DNA from: Isohypsibius dastychi
Lineage: Eukaryota > Tardigrada > Eutardigrada > Parachela > Isohypsibiidae
DNA: 23,893 bases
Direction of reading: 5' to 3'
Assembly: GCA_034696485.1 (NCBI GenBank)
Contig: JAQIWT010000308.1
Span: 1 to 23,893, forward strand
Below the pieces are notes generated by a model. That model was not told where the DNA came from. It ran no database searches and saw only the letters and a list, made by a program, of their open reading frames with translations. The position numbers were made by a program, and so were the translations under genes. Numbering within the stretch: the stretch's first letter is position 1; each line of letters begins with the position of its first letter. Positions 8,726-19,696 of this stretch are shown piece by piece.

Positions 8726-11700
8726 TCAAGCGAAGAATTTTTCCCGACAAAGCGGGCAAGTTGGGTCGATCTGTTCTCGAAACCACCGGTTAAGGCATTC
8801 ACTGTGAAACTTGTTCCGACAAGTTTTGCACTGCATCTTGGGCACTTCTGACGTCTTGGTGTCCACGATCGACAGACAAATCGAACAGGCTGCCGTATCA
8901 CGGAACTTCTTATCGACTGTTTTCTTCCATTCCAGAACTCCATCCAGAATGGTCCCATTCCGTTTGCGTAGATGTGCGGAGAGACGAATAATCCACTGAT
9001 CCCAGGCATCCATTGCGTTACCTGCGAACCAACCAGTTTCACATTCAAACTGTTAGACATGGATTAACTAGAAGGTTCTTGAGTACTGACCTTTGGTGCT
9101 GCCCCAGAAAACTTGCACATTTCCAAGAGGGTAGTCTTTCGGGATTTTGATGACGATTTCCGCGACCCAAACTTCGACCTTGTATTCCGCAGTGATCTCA
9201 AATATAGCCGGTCGGACGTTGACTTTGAAACTGTCAGTCGTCATGAATTTCGCCTGAGCTGATGCAGCGGCAAGTTCACTCTTGATTAGTTCCGGACTGA
9301 TATGAACTGCCGTGAACCTTGAGAATAAAACCCATGTAATTACCTTTACGGAAAAAAACAAAAGGTAGAAACGCAGCCGAATCAAAACAGTCAAACAAAT
9401 CATCGATGCAATCTGAGTGTGGTGTTTCATATACTTGGCCAATTCTCTTCCGAGTGAACCCTGTTTCCGTCCGAACCAGGACCGAGCTAGATTCGGCATG
9501 ATTTCCAATGCTTCGGAGTAGACTTCTTCCGCGAATGATTCGAAATCCAAAAGTGAAGGATACTCTCTATGGATAAACTTCAGCGAGGCATTGTGGTTTT
9601 CCGTGTTGACATCACTTGAAGAAGAATCGTATAAAGGAAGGAATCGCGTCAAACAATCCAGCAAGTTGGTGAAAGTGCCGTTGGAGTCCAGGTAAGCAGA
9701 AAAAACTTGACGAGCTTCCAGTGATTCGTTCTTAATCCACGAGAATGTAGATCTCCAAGTCATCAAATACCCTGATGAAAACAACATGATTCAAGTGCGA
9801 CCTGAATTCTCATGTGATTAAACAATTCGAACCTAACAGATAGGTATATGAATCGGTTTCCGGTATGACATCGCCGAAAGATTCTTCTAAGGGCACTTGG
9901 TCCATAAGCGCTTCAACAATCTCCCCAGTTTCTTCCAACAAAGATAACAGCTCGACAGGTGGCGCCAGCAGTGCTTCTGATTTCACAGCGTTCTCTTCGT
10001 CTGTCGAGACTTCCACCTTGTATGTCGGTGGAAAGGATGGCAATAAATTGTGAAGAACTTCAGCGGCTATAATTTGGAAGTGATGGAATTTGTGGAGAAG
10101 AAGCGGAGCGAACAGCCGAATGAACACCGCGGACATTTCTGTCGGCATCGAATTAAAGATGGCGAGTCGCGCTGGAAGACCGCTCTCCAGTTTGTACATC
10201 GTTTCCCAAACAATCTTCAACGAATTCTATAACCACAAAATAACCATATATATCATCCAAGTACAAAATGTTTGAACCTTATATGAATGTACCTGTGACT
10301 CAGCAGCGAAATCGCAAATCACAGCGCACAATTTCAGAACAAGTTTGATGAACAGTGGATGCCTTTTAGACAAAGCCATGTTGGCGTTCGCGTCGGAAAT
10401 CATGAACAAACCACCCAGCATGGAAGCAAGGATACGAGGGAATGAAAACTCAGTCAGTTCGATCCAGAGTATTCCAGCGTCTTTCAAGAGATCCTTTGCT
10501 TTGATGATATTACCAACACTCTCGAGGGCTTCTTCGATCAACACTAACACTTTCGGGTTCTCCTCCAGAACCAGTGGATCTAGATTAAACAACAGTTCAA
10601 AAACCGAAAGTCGAAAAACAGCCATTTCTCAAAGGAAATGTCCAGCAAGTACCTTGAAGGCAAGAAATCCAGTCGATGACGACTGTCCCGAATACATCCA
10701 AAACCGGTCCGGTGTACTGCAAGTCCACACATCGCTCGCTGAGCAATGAAGGTGCCAGACGAATCAGCTGAATACGATTCCATGGAGTGGTGTTTATAGC
10801 TGCACAAGTTCGAGGGAACTCGGAAAACGCAACGAGGATTTCCAAGCGATCCCGGATGTCATTTCGATAAATTCCAAGGGGTTGCGGTATTTCGAGACCT
10901 TGACTCCATAATCCAGAGTACGCTGTTATAAGCTCATCCTCTGACAAATCATGCACCGAGTCGACAAGCAATTCCGAGGAAGATGAATCCGACCAGATGT
11001 CAGTGTCACCGATAGAGCGAAGAGTTTCCACAAATGATGGGGAAGAGGAGTAATTGGAAGAGGGCTATAATAAAACCGTGGTCAAGAAACGAACAAAGCA
11101 ACCTAGATTCTGTTTTTACTTTCAAGTTTTCCAGGTAGAAATTCACTTCCGCCAGGCTTCCCGGTTCCTGAACGATTCCATCCACTGACAACTTTAAATA
11201 TGAAAACATCAGCCTTCCTAGCTCCTCGATCTTCTCTTTCCTTCCCGATCCGATTGAACCACCTAACTTGTCCGCCAAAATCGTGTTCAGAAATATACAA
11301 GTATTTCCAAAATATCGAATTTCGTCATCGAAAAACGGATTTGTCAGCTTCAGCTCGTCAAAGATATCCATGTTATTTATTCGGCAAAGAAATACGTCTT
11401 TTCTTTCCAGAATACGGCCGGACAAAGAAGGTAAATCGAGCGAATCGCAGATCTGGCTCATGTGATCAGAAATAACTGCACCGGGAAGATTCGAACCAGC
11501 GAAGAGGGATATGATGGCAACCGCAGTATTCTGAATAACTCTGGAAAACAGAAATGAGATATCGGTAAGTTCGGAAATCCAATGAACTTTGAAATATTTA
11601 CCCCGAGCTTGATTTTGTGTTCAGCCCATTTTCTCTGAAATCCGCGAGAACTTTGTCACCCCAGCTCATGTCTTCTCGAATGACGAACTTTCCAAGATTT

Positions 11701-14511
11701 TTCAACCTTTCCACAATATCGTTTTTCAGTTTCCCATTTGCGTCCAACGATTCCGGTTCACGGGCCAACTTGAGTGCGAGTATAATGATCGACTCAACAT
11801 TTCCTTTCAAGATCTGTCCCGGGTTTCCCTTCGAAAATAAAATCTCCATCACAGCAATCTGCTTCCGGATCGGATAATCGCGAATTTTCTCAATAATTTC
11901 ATTTCCCAACGCATCAAACGGCACTTGGAATTTGTTCAGCAGCTCTATGACATCCCCAAACTTCGATAACGGGGAAAAATTCTGGGCCATTTGGACCAAA
12001 TCCTGGAGTTGAACGTCAGATATGAAACGCCCAAAATTCTGGTTTCCGCAATATTTTTCCACCGCTTGCAGCAGATCCACTTTCTCCGAGAAATCTTTCC
12101 AAACGCTGCCAAAAATCTCCCGTGCTTCACTCTCGGATTTGCAATCTTCAAGCAATAGTGAAAACAACTCCAAATGGATTGGATTGTTCTGTAGAACTGG
12201 GAATTTTGATAAGATCACAGCTTGCGGGGAGACATCCGGCGAAAGCGGCTCTGATGAAAGATGGTCAGCCAATCTACGGTAAAGAACGTCGGACCGGTTG
12301 GACCGCAAAAACGTCAGCAAAGACTTCCCGTCCTCTGGATTCTCGGACGACTGGAAATATTGGTACGAAAGACGCAGAGCGTGGAACAAAAAATCCTTCA
12401 AAATCAAAAACGGTGAGATTTCCGAGAAACAAAATCAATTCAATAATTCCGCATCCGGAAGGAAAACAATCCATAAGGGAAACTAATTCTATGCCATAGA
12501 TATTCACCTGAAAACCGGGATGCTTTTCGATCATTCCATAAAGCACGCTTTTCGATTCAACTCCAGTTAATCCAATCATCCATTGCTGGGTTCTCACAAC
12601 TCCGCTCACATCCATGGTGGAATAACACATCTTCGCCGCGAGTTCTTTCCATATTAAGTCAGCCAGACTTCGTGATGGCTCACCGATTTCTTTCTTCATC
12701 CATTTGAAAATCATTCCAAAGACAATCTCCGTTCCCCGTATGGAATTACCCGTACCGAACAGCACATCTTTCAGCAGAGGTATCAAATGTTTTTCAACCA
12801 GTTGCTCAGCGAATTCCAACTTCTTGACAGAATAATTGAAGATGTCGCAAATCGCCCGGAACACCGATGAAATGTCTGACACTCGGACACTTTCGTTGGT
12901 GGCACCGTGAATTAAGGCAGATAAAATCTGATCAACTGTTTCCTGAGATTTACTGGGCAGTTTATCAAGGATGACGATAATTGATGGATAGGTGGATGAG
13001 GCGGTCCCAAATCCGGCGTGGCGTAGAAAAGCGACAAGTTTTGGAATGAAAACTTTTTGCACGTCGATGAAATTTATCCATTCAGGATGTGAGTTCAGCA
13101 GATACAAGAGAAAATCCCATGTCGCAACTGCGGCACGGACATCTCTGTCGTGAAGATTGCCTGAGAGCAAAACATATACAGAATGACAAAAGAACTGTGA
13201 AGTGAACAAAGATCAGAAATGCCAGCTTTTCAAATAATCACAACTTATTAGTAATAAACAAATGAATTTTAAAGCAGCTAAGTGACCTTAGTTTGACTGT
13301 GAACAACGCAGTGAATATTTATGAAACGTTTCTTACCGACAATCGCGGCTATTGAGGGTTTCAGGTACGACGACAAAGCATTCGGCATGCGTTCCCATAG
13401 AGTGCGTAGAAGAATGAAAAATTGCTGTCGAACCCTAGGGTTTTCCAGTTTGGATGATTTCCAGAATTCAGGACTGTCCAGTATTTCGATTACAAAAGTG
13501 TGCACGTCGCTCAATGCATCTTCCTTCACGGAAACCAAAAAACCATGAAAAGCATCCAATGCTTCCGCGATTCCTGCAAAACCGCAGACTTATAAACCAC
13601 CCTAAAAACTGACCACCTGGGAGACGAAATCATATCAATATTTTTAAGGGTTTTCGCTGTTTATAATATTATCATACTCTGCTCTTGTTCATCGTTCCGT
13701 GCACTTTCTGTTCCAGTTTTTCCTTTGAGTGACTTCAATAATATCCGCCTTCTCAATAACATACAAATTTCTCTGCTAGCCAATTTCAACACATCCGGTC
13801 GTTTCTGCTCCGAAAATGCCGCAGTGAAAGACGATTTCGCGGTTGCCGCTACACCAGAATGCATTTGAAATTGCGCCAGCCACCAGCTTCCCATCACAGT
13901 TTTCAAAATAGGCAAAAACTCCTTTTTCAAGCTTTTCACATAAGCTTCTTGACATTTGAGCGCCATTTCACGAATCCTCAAATCTTCATCCTCCATAAAA
14001 CTGTAATCAAAACATTTGACACCTGTAGTCTCAGTGGGGATAAGAATACATCAGTACAGGGATTTGTCTGACAGAAAGAGGTTTATTTACCTTAAAAATA
14101 ATCTGGCCCAAAACGTCCTTGTCGACGCCATCCGATCTGATTCTTTGGTATTGATGAGCTCCATGAAATCATTCAGCGCTTTTAACTTTGTTGCCGAATC
14201 TTTCTTATCAAGTCTGGTCAAGCATTCGTAGAGATCGTCGTCCAGGAAGCCTGTGTCCAGCAATTGACGAGCTGGTAAAAACCTAGAATAACGTTCCTAT
14301 TTCGAACTGCCTCAAAACATAAAGAAATTGCATACCCTTCATCAATGAGCGCTTGAGTTGTCGAGAGAACAGCTTCGGGATTTTTCCGGATATCTTCCTG
14401 AAGAAGTTTCTGAGCATTTAAACTTCCCATCGGATTTTCTTTCCGCTTGTTCTGCTTGTTCCTGTTGATGTTCCTGGCCGATTCCACAAGTATCTCCACT
14501 TCCTTCGACAT
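8726..14511 (-). CDS. LTN1: E3 ubiquitin-protein ligase listerin
   Basis: Listerin binds stalled 60S-peptidyl-tRNA complexes and ubiquitinates the nascent chain in ribosome-associated quality control. Thirteen exons in phase: 14511-14336, 14282-14091, 14000-13678, 13573-13337, 13160-12508, 12395-11602, 11540-11120, 11064-10653, 10579-10293, 10226-9833, 9771-9435, 9317-9091 and 9021-8726. They give 1582 aa, between yeast (1562) and human (1766). The N-terminal HEAT part matches human around DKKDSATKLKAL and RTFWARLFL. The C-terminal part shows LPARLAIF, GYLMTWRSTFSW, the RWD-like PKDYPLGNVQVFWG, and a terminal RING from about 1530 (CSIC ... CKTC ... FHSEC ... CPLC). ATG 14511 is followed by a basic Asn/Lys/Arg stretch as in human. 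The intron at 10652-10580 is ambiguous (73 or 25 nt), and the junction at 12507-12396 is inferred from phase. Confidence 0.95.
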
Positions 14512-14608
14512 TCTTGTAAATGAAAAGAAGAAGATGGTCGACGTAGATAGATGTTGAAATTTGCTTCACTCTAAATTGGTCAATGAAACGATATCAATCG
14601 GTGTTCGC

Positions 14609-14629
14609 GGGGGGGGGGGGGGGGGGGGG
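14609..14629 (+). repeat. homopolymer G run, 21 nt
   Basis: Twenty-one consecutive G residues follow a GTGTTCGC sequence and abut the TATA-like element. Such runs vary in length and are prone to sequencing error. They can form G-quadruplexes and exclude nucleosomes. Confidence 0.9.
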
Positions 14630-14640
14630 TATATATAAAT
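14630..14640 (+). promoter_or_regulatory. TATA-like box TATATATAAAT
   Basis: This close match to the TATA consensus lies 163 bp upstream of the SLY1 ATG and 119 bp upstream of the listerin ATG. TATATATA reads the same on both strands, so it could serve either gene. Confidence 0.5.
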
Positions 14641-14802
14641 GAATGACGTGGTGGCTGTGATGTTTTCGTTTTTCGGGACAGACACACGTAGAAATTTAAT
14701 GTACAGGTACCTTAAATTCATCTCTTTTCATCCGGTTTTCGCATTTTAAAGTTGGAATACTTCGAAAACCAATCTGTATCGTTTGGATCGTTTTGACTGA
14801 AA

Positions 14803-17800
14803 ATGGGATCCACCGTCCTGGAAAAGCAGACAGGTTCGTGGCTGAAACAATTCCGTGCGCAATATTATTTTTCGATGTGTTTTTAAAAACCTTGATTATG
14901 GTACATCACTAGCGGACTGAGAACGGAATGTGCTAGTGTGAAACTTTAAATGTCATTATCAATTTAGCTGCGCTGAAACGTATGTTGACGTTGAACTCTA
15001 GCAGAAGTGCTTCTTCCGTCGCATCTGTACCGGAACCATCCTGGAAGGTAAACAACAGATTTGAACTTATTTCGTGAATCTCATCTTGTGTTTATAGATA
15101 CTTGTTTACGATGAAGCCGGGAAAGATATTATATCGCCGTTGCTTTCTGTTCGCGAGCTGAAGGAACTTGGCGTAACACTACATTTGTGAGGACATTGAT
15201 TTTAATTGTTTGGTTCCGACCTATATTGCATTCGAGCGATCTCTTGCTTGCATACTAAGTGTCTGTGAAATTAAACTATTTTTCTAAATATCAATTTTTT
15301 CAGGAGTCTGCTTTCCGAGCGCGATGCGATATCTGATGTTTCCGCCGTCTATTACCTTATGCCAACCTCCGACAATGTTAAAAGAATCTGCGAGGTATGT
15401 GATCTGTATATGTGATCTGTTGTGTTTTTTCACGATAGTTAGATCGTCTTACCTTACACGCGTTTTGTTTTTAGGACATCAGAAATCAAATGTACGATGC
15501 ATATTATCTGAATTTCATCTCCCCGATCCCGAGGGAGCTTTTGGAAAGAATAGCTAGCGCTGCAGTCGAGTCAAATTGCATCAACCAGATTGCTTTGGTA
15601 GAGATTTTGAATATGTTAAAATATTTCTCGCAAACCAGTTTTCGTTTTTTTTACCTTTTTATGTGATTCGTGTTCTAGGTGTATGATCAGTACGGAAACT
15701 TCATCAGCCTGGACGATGATCTCTTTGTTCTAAAGAAACGCGCTATGGAGCTGTCATATTTTGGTATCAAATCCTGTTATTTTGCTGTGCTTGATTCAAA
15801 ATGGTCTTATTTTGTTTTTCATCATTCCAGCCCTAAATAGCAACGAGGTGAAGGATGCTGACATGGAACTGTTAATTGAAGGAATCGTTGACGGGCTTTT
15901 TTCGGTGTTTGTTACGTTGGGTAAGTGTCATACACCAGAAATTGTCCTGAAGACCGCAAACCCTGGCGGATATCAGTTTAAAATAGTGATATCCGGCCGA
16001 TCTTATGAAAGGTTTTTTACAGGTGTGATACCGATTATCCGAGCACCACGAAACAATGCTGCAGAAATGGTTGCTGAGGTTAGGAATTTTGTCTACGTCG
16101 GCGAGAAGCTAGCCTTTCCGTGCTGGTGTTTGTTCGTATTGAGTTCAGTTGAACGTTTGGATTTTCAGAAACTTGATAAGCGTTTTCGTGAGAACCTGAG
16201 AGATCCTCGAAATAATCTATTCAGCAACTTCGACGGGACGCATCAAGCTCAATTCAGGTGCGACGATAGAAATTTACCCTGTGGTCAGATGAACTGGTTC
16301 AGCGATTGTTACAATTTGTGTGGACTTTATAGTTACTCAGTGTTTTATCTATCCGCAGCTTTCAGAGACCGCTTTTGATTATCCTTGACCGGAACCTCGA
16401 TGTTGCGACCCCGCTTCATCACCCCTGGACATACCAGTCATTGGTGCATGACGTTTTGGTAAGGCTTTCGTTCTGAGGTTCTTATTGTATCGTACTTCAA
16501 GCTTCAAGCATCTATATAGAAGTCAGCTTGACAGATACTCTTTTTTGTACTTCTAGGATTATCAGCTGAATTGTGTTACTGTGGACGAGTCAGGTCATTC
16601 CGCGTCCGGTTCAAAAACGAAACGCAAGACTAAATCGTTCGACCTCGGATCTCGTGATCGTTTCTGGCTTTCTCATAAAGGAAGGTAAGCCGGTGGGAGG
16701 AAAATGATGAAAATGGAAGAGCTGGAAGAAGACGCTGGAAGAGCCTTTCAACGCCATGATTCAGATTTTTGTCATATCAGAATTATTCGCGAAGTCGTGG
16801 TGATCTATGTGCTTCGATGATTCGCACGTTTTTGTTTCAGTCCTTTCCCATCGGTTGCCGAAGCTGTCCAGGTGGAACTTGAAAACTATAAGAATTCCGA
16901 GGATGATGTGCGCCGGCTTAAACATGAAATGGTGCGTTCGCTCTAGCGTGCAACATCCTTACAAACATTCTTATTAGCAATCACGTGAACTTGTTTCGTG
17001 GCTGTGTATTGCCATTTTTATAATTTGTTAGAAAAACGGAAATTCTCTTCTCTGAAATATGTAATGCTTGCTTCACCCGTTCTTTTGTTATCTGTAGGGT
17101 TTGGATGCGGAGACAGACGAGACTGTTTATCTATTATCTGATAGTGCTTCAAAAATGAGCATCACCGATAACACAGCCAAGCTGACTTCAGCTGTCTCGT
17201 AAGTCCCGCGGCACGTCTGGTCAGATATTTCGGATATTTCGCCTGAAACTTGCGTCTTGCTTTGGTTTCGATTTTAATTCTGCATATTGGTTCCAGATCA
17301 CTTCCGGAACTTCTTGAAAAAAAGAAGAATATCGACCTTCACACCAATCTTGCCACAGCCCTGCTTGAGCGAATCAAAGTACGTTGCGTCGCATGTGATT
17401 TAAACCGATCGGAGCAACGTTGATTCGTAGGCTTCTAAGCTAGACATTTTCTTTGAAATGGAGGAAAAACTGATGGCTAGGAGAACCACGGTATGCGCTG
17501 GACTCGTTTCTGGCACCTGTTGAATTATTCGGTCTACCACTAACTGCAGACATGTGCCTGTTTTAGGATGAATCTTTTGTGGAGCTGCTGTCCGATCCTA
17601 CAGGTAATCTCTATGGGTGAATTTCTTGATAAAGGTTTAGATGTTAATACTCTCCTACGCTCCAGCTGGTAGCCCGGAAGACAAGATGCGTTTATTCCTG
17701 ATAGCATATATTTGTGGACCAAGTATGACCGATGTGAGAATATTAGCCAGACCGTTCCGATCGGATACCGAATTGATTCGTATGGTATTTCAAAGGCTCA

Positions 17801-18960
17801 ACTGAAGCAGTATACGGAGCTGTTGGAAAAGAATGGCTGTGATATGGGACCGTTGGCTTACATCAAGAGATGGAAGTAGGTTGCTGTAGATCAAAGTTCT
17901 TATGTTGTGAACCCAAAATCCGAATTTTGTTATTGTCGTGTTTGGTTGTTGAAATACTTGATATGGAAACTGATCAGGAATGGTGTTTTCTCAGGACATT
18001 CAGCAAGGTAGCCACCGGTCAGCAACCTCAATATGGGGGAGGAGGAGCCACGCACGTTCAGTAAGAATATTTGTTTTCGTGGGGTTTCGGACGATTGTTC
18101 ACGCGAATCTCCATGCAGGATGTTTTCCAAGTTGATGACGCAAGGTTCGCAGTTCGTAATGGAAGGAGTCAAAAATTTTGCCTTGAAAAAGCATGTGAGT
18201 ATTTTCGGTTAGGTGAAATTCCGGAACCGTTTCCTGTTTGATATTGAGCTTGTGCAAAAGGTCATGTTGCCTGAGAGCGATTTCATGACCGTTTATTTTT
18301 ATGTGCGTATTTGTTTATCCCACCTCTTGTAGGATTTGCCTGTTACGAGAATAGTGGATGGTTTAATGGAGCGCAAGTCAATGCCAGAAATCGACGACTA
18401 TCGTTATTTTGATCCAAAAGCAGTTCGCGCGCCAGACGCGTAAGTGTGCTCAGGGTAGAAGCTGATTTCTTTGTTTTCCAGTTTTTCTGGATTACGCTGC
18501 TTTCTGTGACATTTCTCCCCGTTTTTCAGTGCAACTTTGGCGAAAAATCGTCAGGCTTTTCCGGAAGCCATTGTTTTCATTGTTGGTGGAGGGAACTTCA
18601 TGGAATATCAGAACTTGATCGATAAAGTAAGTGTCCCTCTACGTTTGGCTGTATTCTGTAACTCTCCACTCTGAGGCGAGGTTAAACATCTGCTCATGTA
18701 TGTATGGTAACTTGGACTGGCCTCTGATGTTGTGCAATTTTATTGCAGATCAGACATTCCTCTACTGCAAAACGGATAACATATGGCTGCACAGAAATTC
18801 TCAATTCAACTGCGTTCCTTCATCAGGTGAGAAGTCCTTCTCGCACTTTTAAACGCGCGAAAAACGTTCTGCATACCATAATGGTAGAATGTTACGGAAA
18901 CCAGAGAAAACAACAACTTTTTTGTTTCAGCTCGCTGAATTAGGTAAACAGTCGGTATGA
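14803..18960 (+). CDS. SCFD1: SLY1 / Sec1 family domain-containing protein 1
   Basis: SLY1 is the Sec1/Munc18 protein that binds syntaxin-5 and promotes SNARE assembly for ER-Golgi and intra-Golgi fusion. Twenty-four small exons join in phase to 644 aa, against 642 in human: 14803-14833, 14968-15047, 15098-15186, 15304-15394, 15475-15597, 15679-15763, 15831-15920, 16023-16078, 16169-16257, 16359-16458, 16557-16684, 16841-16931, 17098-17198, 17297-17378, 17431-17490, 17567-17603, 17666-17733, 17796-17875, 17995-18060, 18119-18194, 18333-18439, 18530-18626, 18749-18826 and 18931-18960. Landmarks are the starting ALKRML block, SPLLSVREL, the FVTLGVIPIIR region, [50 protein letters not shown] and [14 protein letters not shown]. 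No exon is missing against human. Introns 7 (102 nt) and 8 (90 nt) are multiples of three without stops. The first donor is the weak gttcgt. Confidence 0.96.
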
Positions 18961-19696
18961 TGCAATCAAGGAACGGGTCCCTACGGCTCTCGTGATCCGC
19001 AGCCATTTCGTGCTTCAGACAGAGTTTTTGAAAGATCGGTTTTTATTATGCGAATGTGCTACCTGTTTTAACTTATTTTATATCGAACGACGCAAGAAAG
19101 CCGTTCGAAATTTCGCTAGTCGTTTGTGGGTTCTTTTGCTGTTTTTGTCAGTAGAACAACGTCCATGGCTTAATTACCCTGAATATCGGATAATTCACCA
19201 TCAAAAGAAAAAAGGGATTAACCGATTTTTGTAAAGAACTCTGGTCGGTAAATGCCACTCAAGTCAAAATCTTTGACGGATTGGTCGTATTCTCATATAA
19301 GTACCACTTTCATATTCATATATTGTAGCGTATGAGTCCCGCATAGCTTCCATGTCTATTCAGTGAAAGTGTCTTGGAAACTGCATCACCATCAGAGAAT
19401 TCACCACGTTAACGATGCATTTGTGGTTGGATCGAAACCTGCTGTGGACCACAACTGACCAACGTAACAAATAAAGAAGTTGTGAGGGGGGGGGGGTTCG
19501 TAGATGATCATCAGCACGGTGCAGGTTACGGACGGCCAGTTACCAAAACCAAAACGTCCAAAGTACATTTTCTTGAATTTCAAAGCTCGTGATTTCGACA
19601 CACACTTCGTTCCGTTATGACATTGCTCCATATTCAGACCAAGTTGTCTTCATTTCTTCCGCTGTATGCTGTCACCGTTAACCTGCTGGATTTGGA
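18961..19696. other. 736-bp spacer, SLY1 3' side to SDR gene
   Basis: The left part should be the SLY1 3' UTR and the right part the promoter of the dehydrogenase. The first plus-strand AATAAA I see is at 19470, about 510 nt past the SLY1 stop, so it is an uncertain signal. An 11-nt G run lies at 19486-19496. Open frames here (for example 19631-19401 on the minus strand) have no recognisable family. No RNA gene was seen. Confidence 0.5.
19486..19496 (+). repeat. homopolymer G run, 11 nt
   Basis: Eleven consecutive G residues lie about 200 bp upstream of the dehydrogenase start. It is a low-complexity tract like the larger one between LTN1 and SLY1. Confidence 0.85.

Larger units (their letters stand above)
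14512..14802. promoter_or_regulatory. bidirectional promoter region, LTN1 and SLY1
   Basis: The two start codons lie 291 bp apart, back to back. The centre holds a 21-nt G run (14609-14629), then TATATATAAAT (14630-14640), then TGACGTGG (14644-14651). The TATATATA core is a palindrome and could position initiation on either strand. TGACGTGG matches the core bound by ATF6/XBP1 in ER-stress promoters. Both transcripts must start within this gap unless 5' UTRs carry introns. Confidence 0.6.

Noticed and set aside
10628-10652. 25-nt intron as the primary listerin model
   Set aside because: Other listerin introns are about 54-176 nt, and the acceptor TTTGAG is poor. The 73-nt choice has a good pyrimidine-rich TAG acceptor and stays in frame, so it was used; the short form is kept only as a finding.
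9810-13560. Plus-strand open frames of 60-134 codons across the listerin locus
   Set aside because: They are antisense shadows of listerin exons; the minus-strand frames carry the conserved listerin sequence and consistent splice phases.
16700-16840. C/D snoRNA in SLY1 intron 11 (AATGATGAA)
   Set aside because: A C-box-like sequence is present, but no CTGA D box or terminal stem is found at a suitable distance.
19429-19439. GGTTTCGATCC on the minus strand as a tRNA or SINE B box
   Set aside because: The T-loop is one base out of register, and no cloverleaf can be drawn. No second copy was seen in the window.
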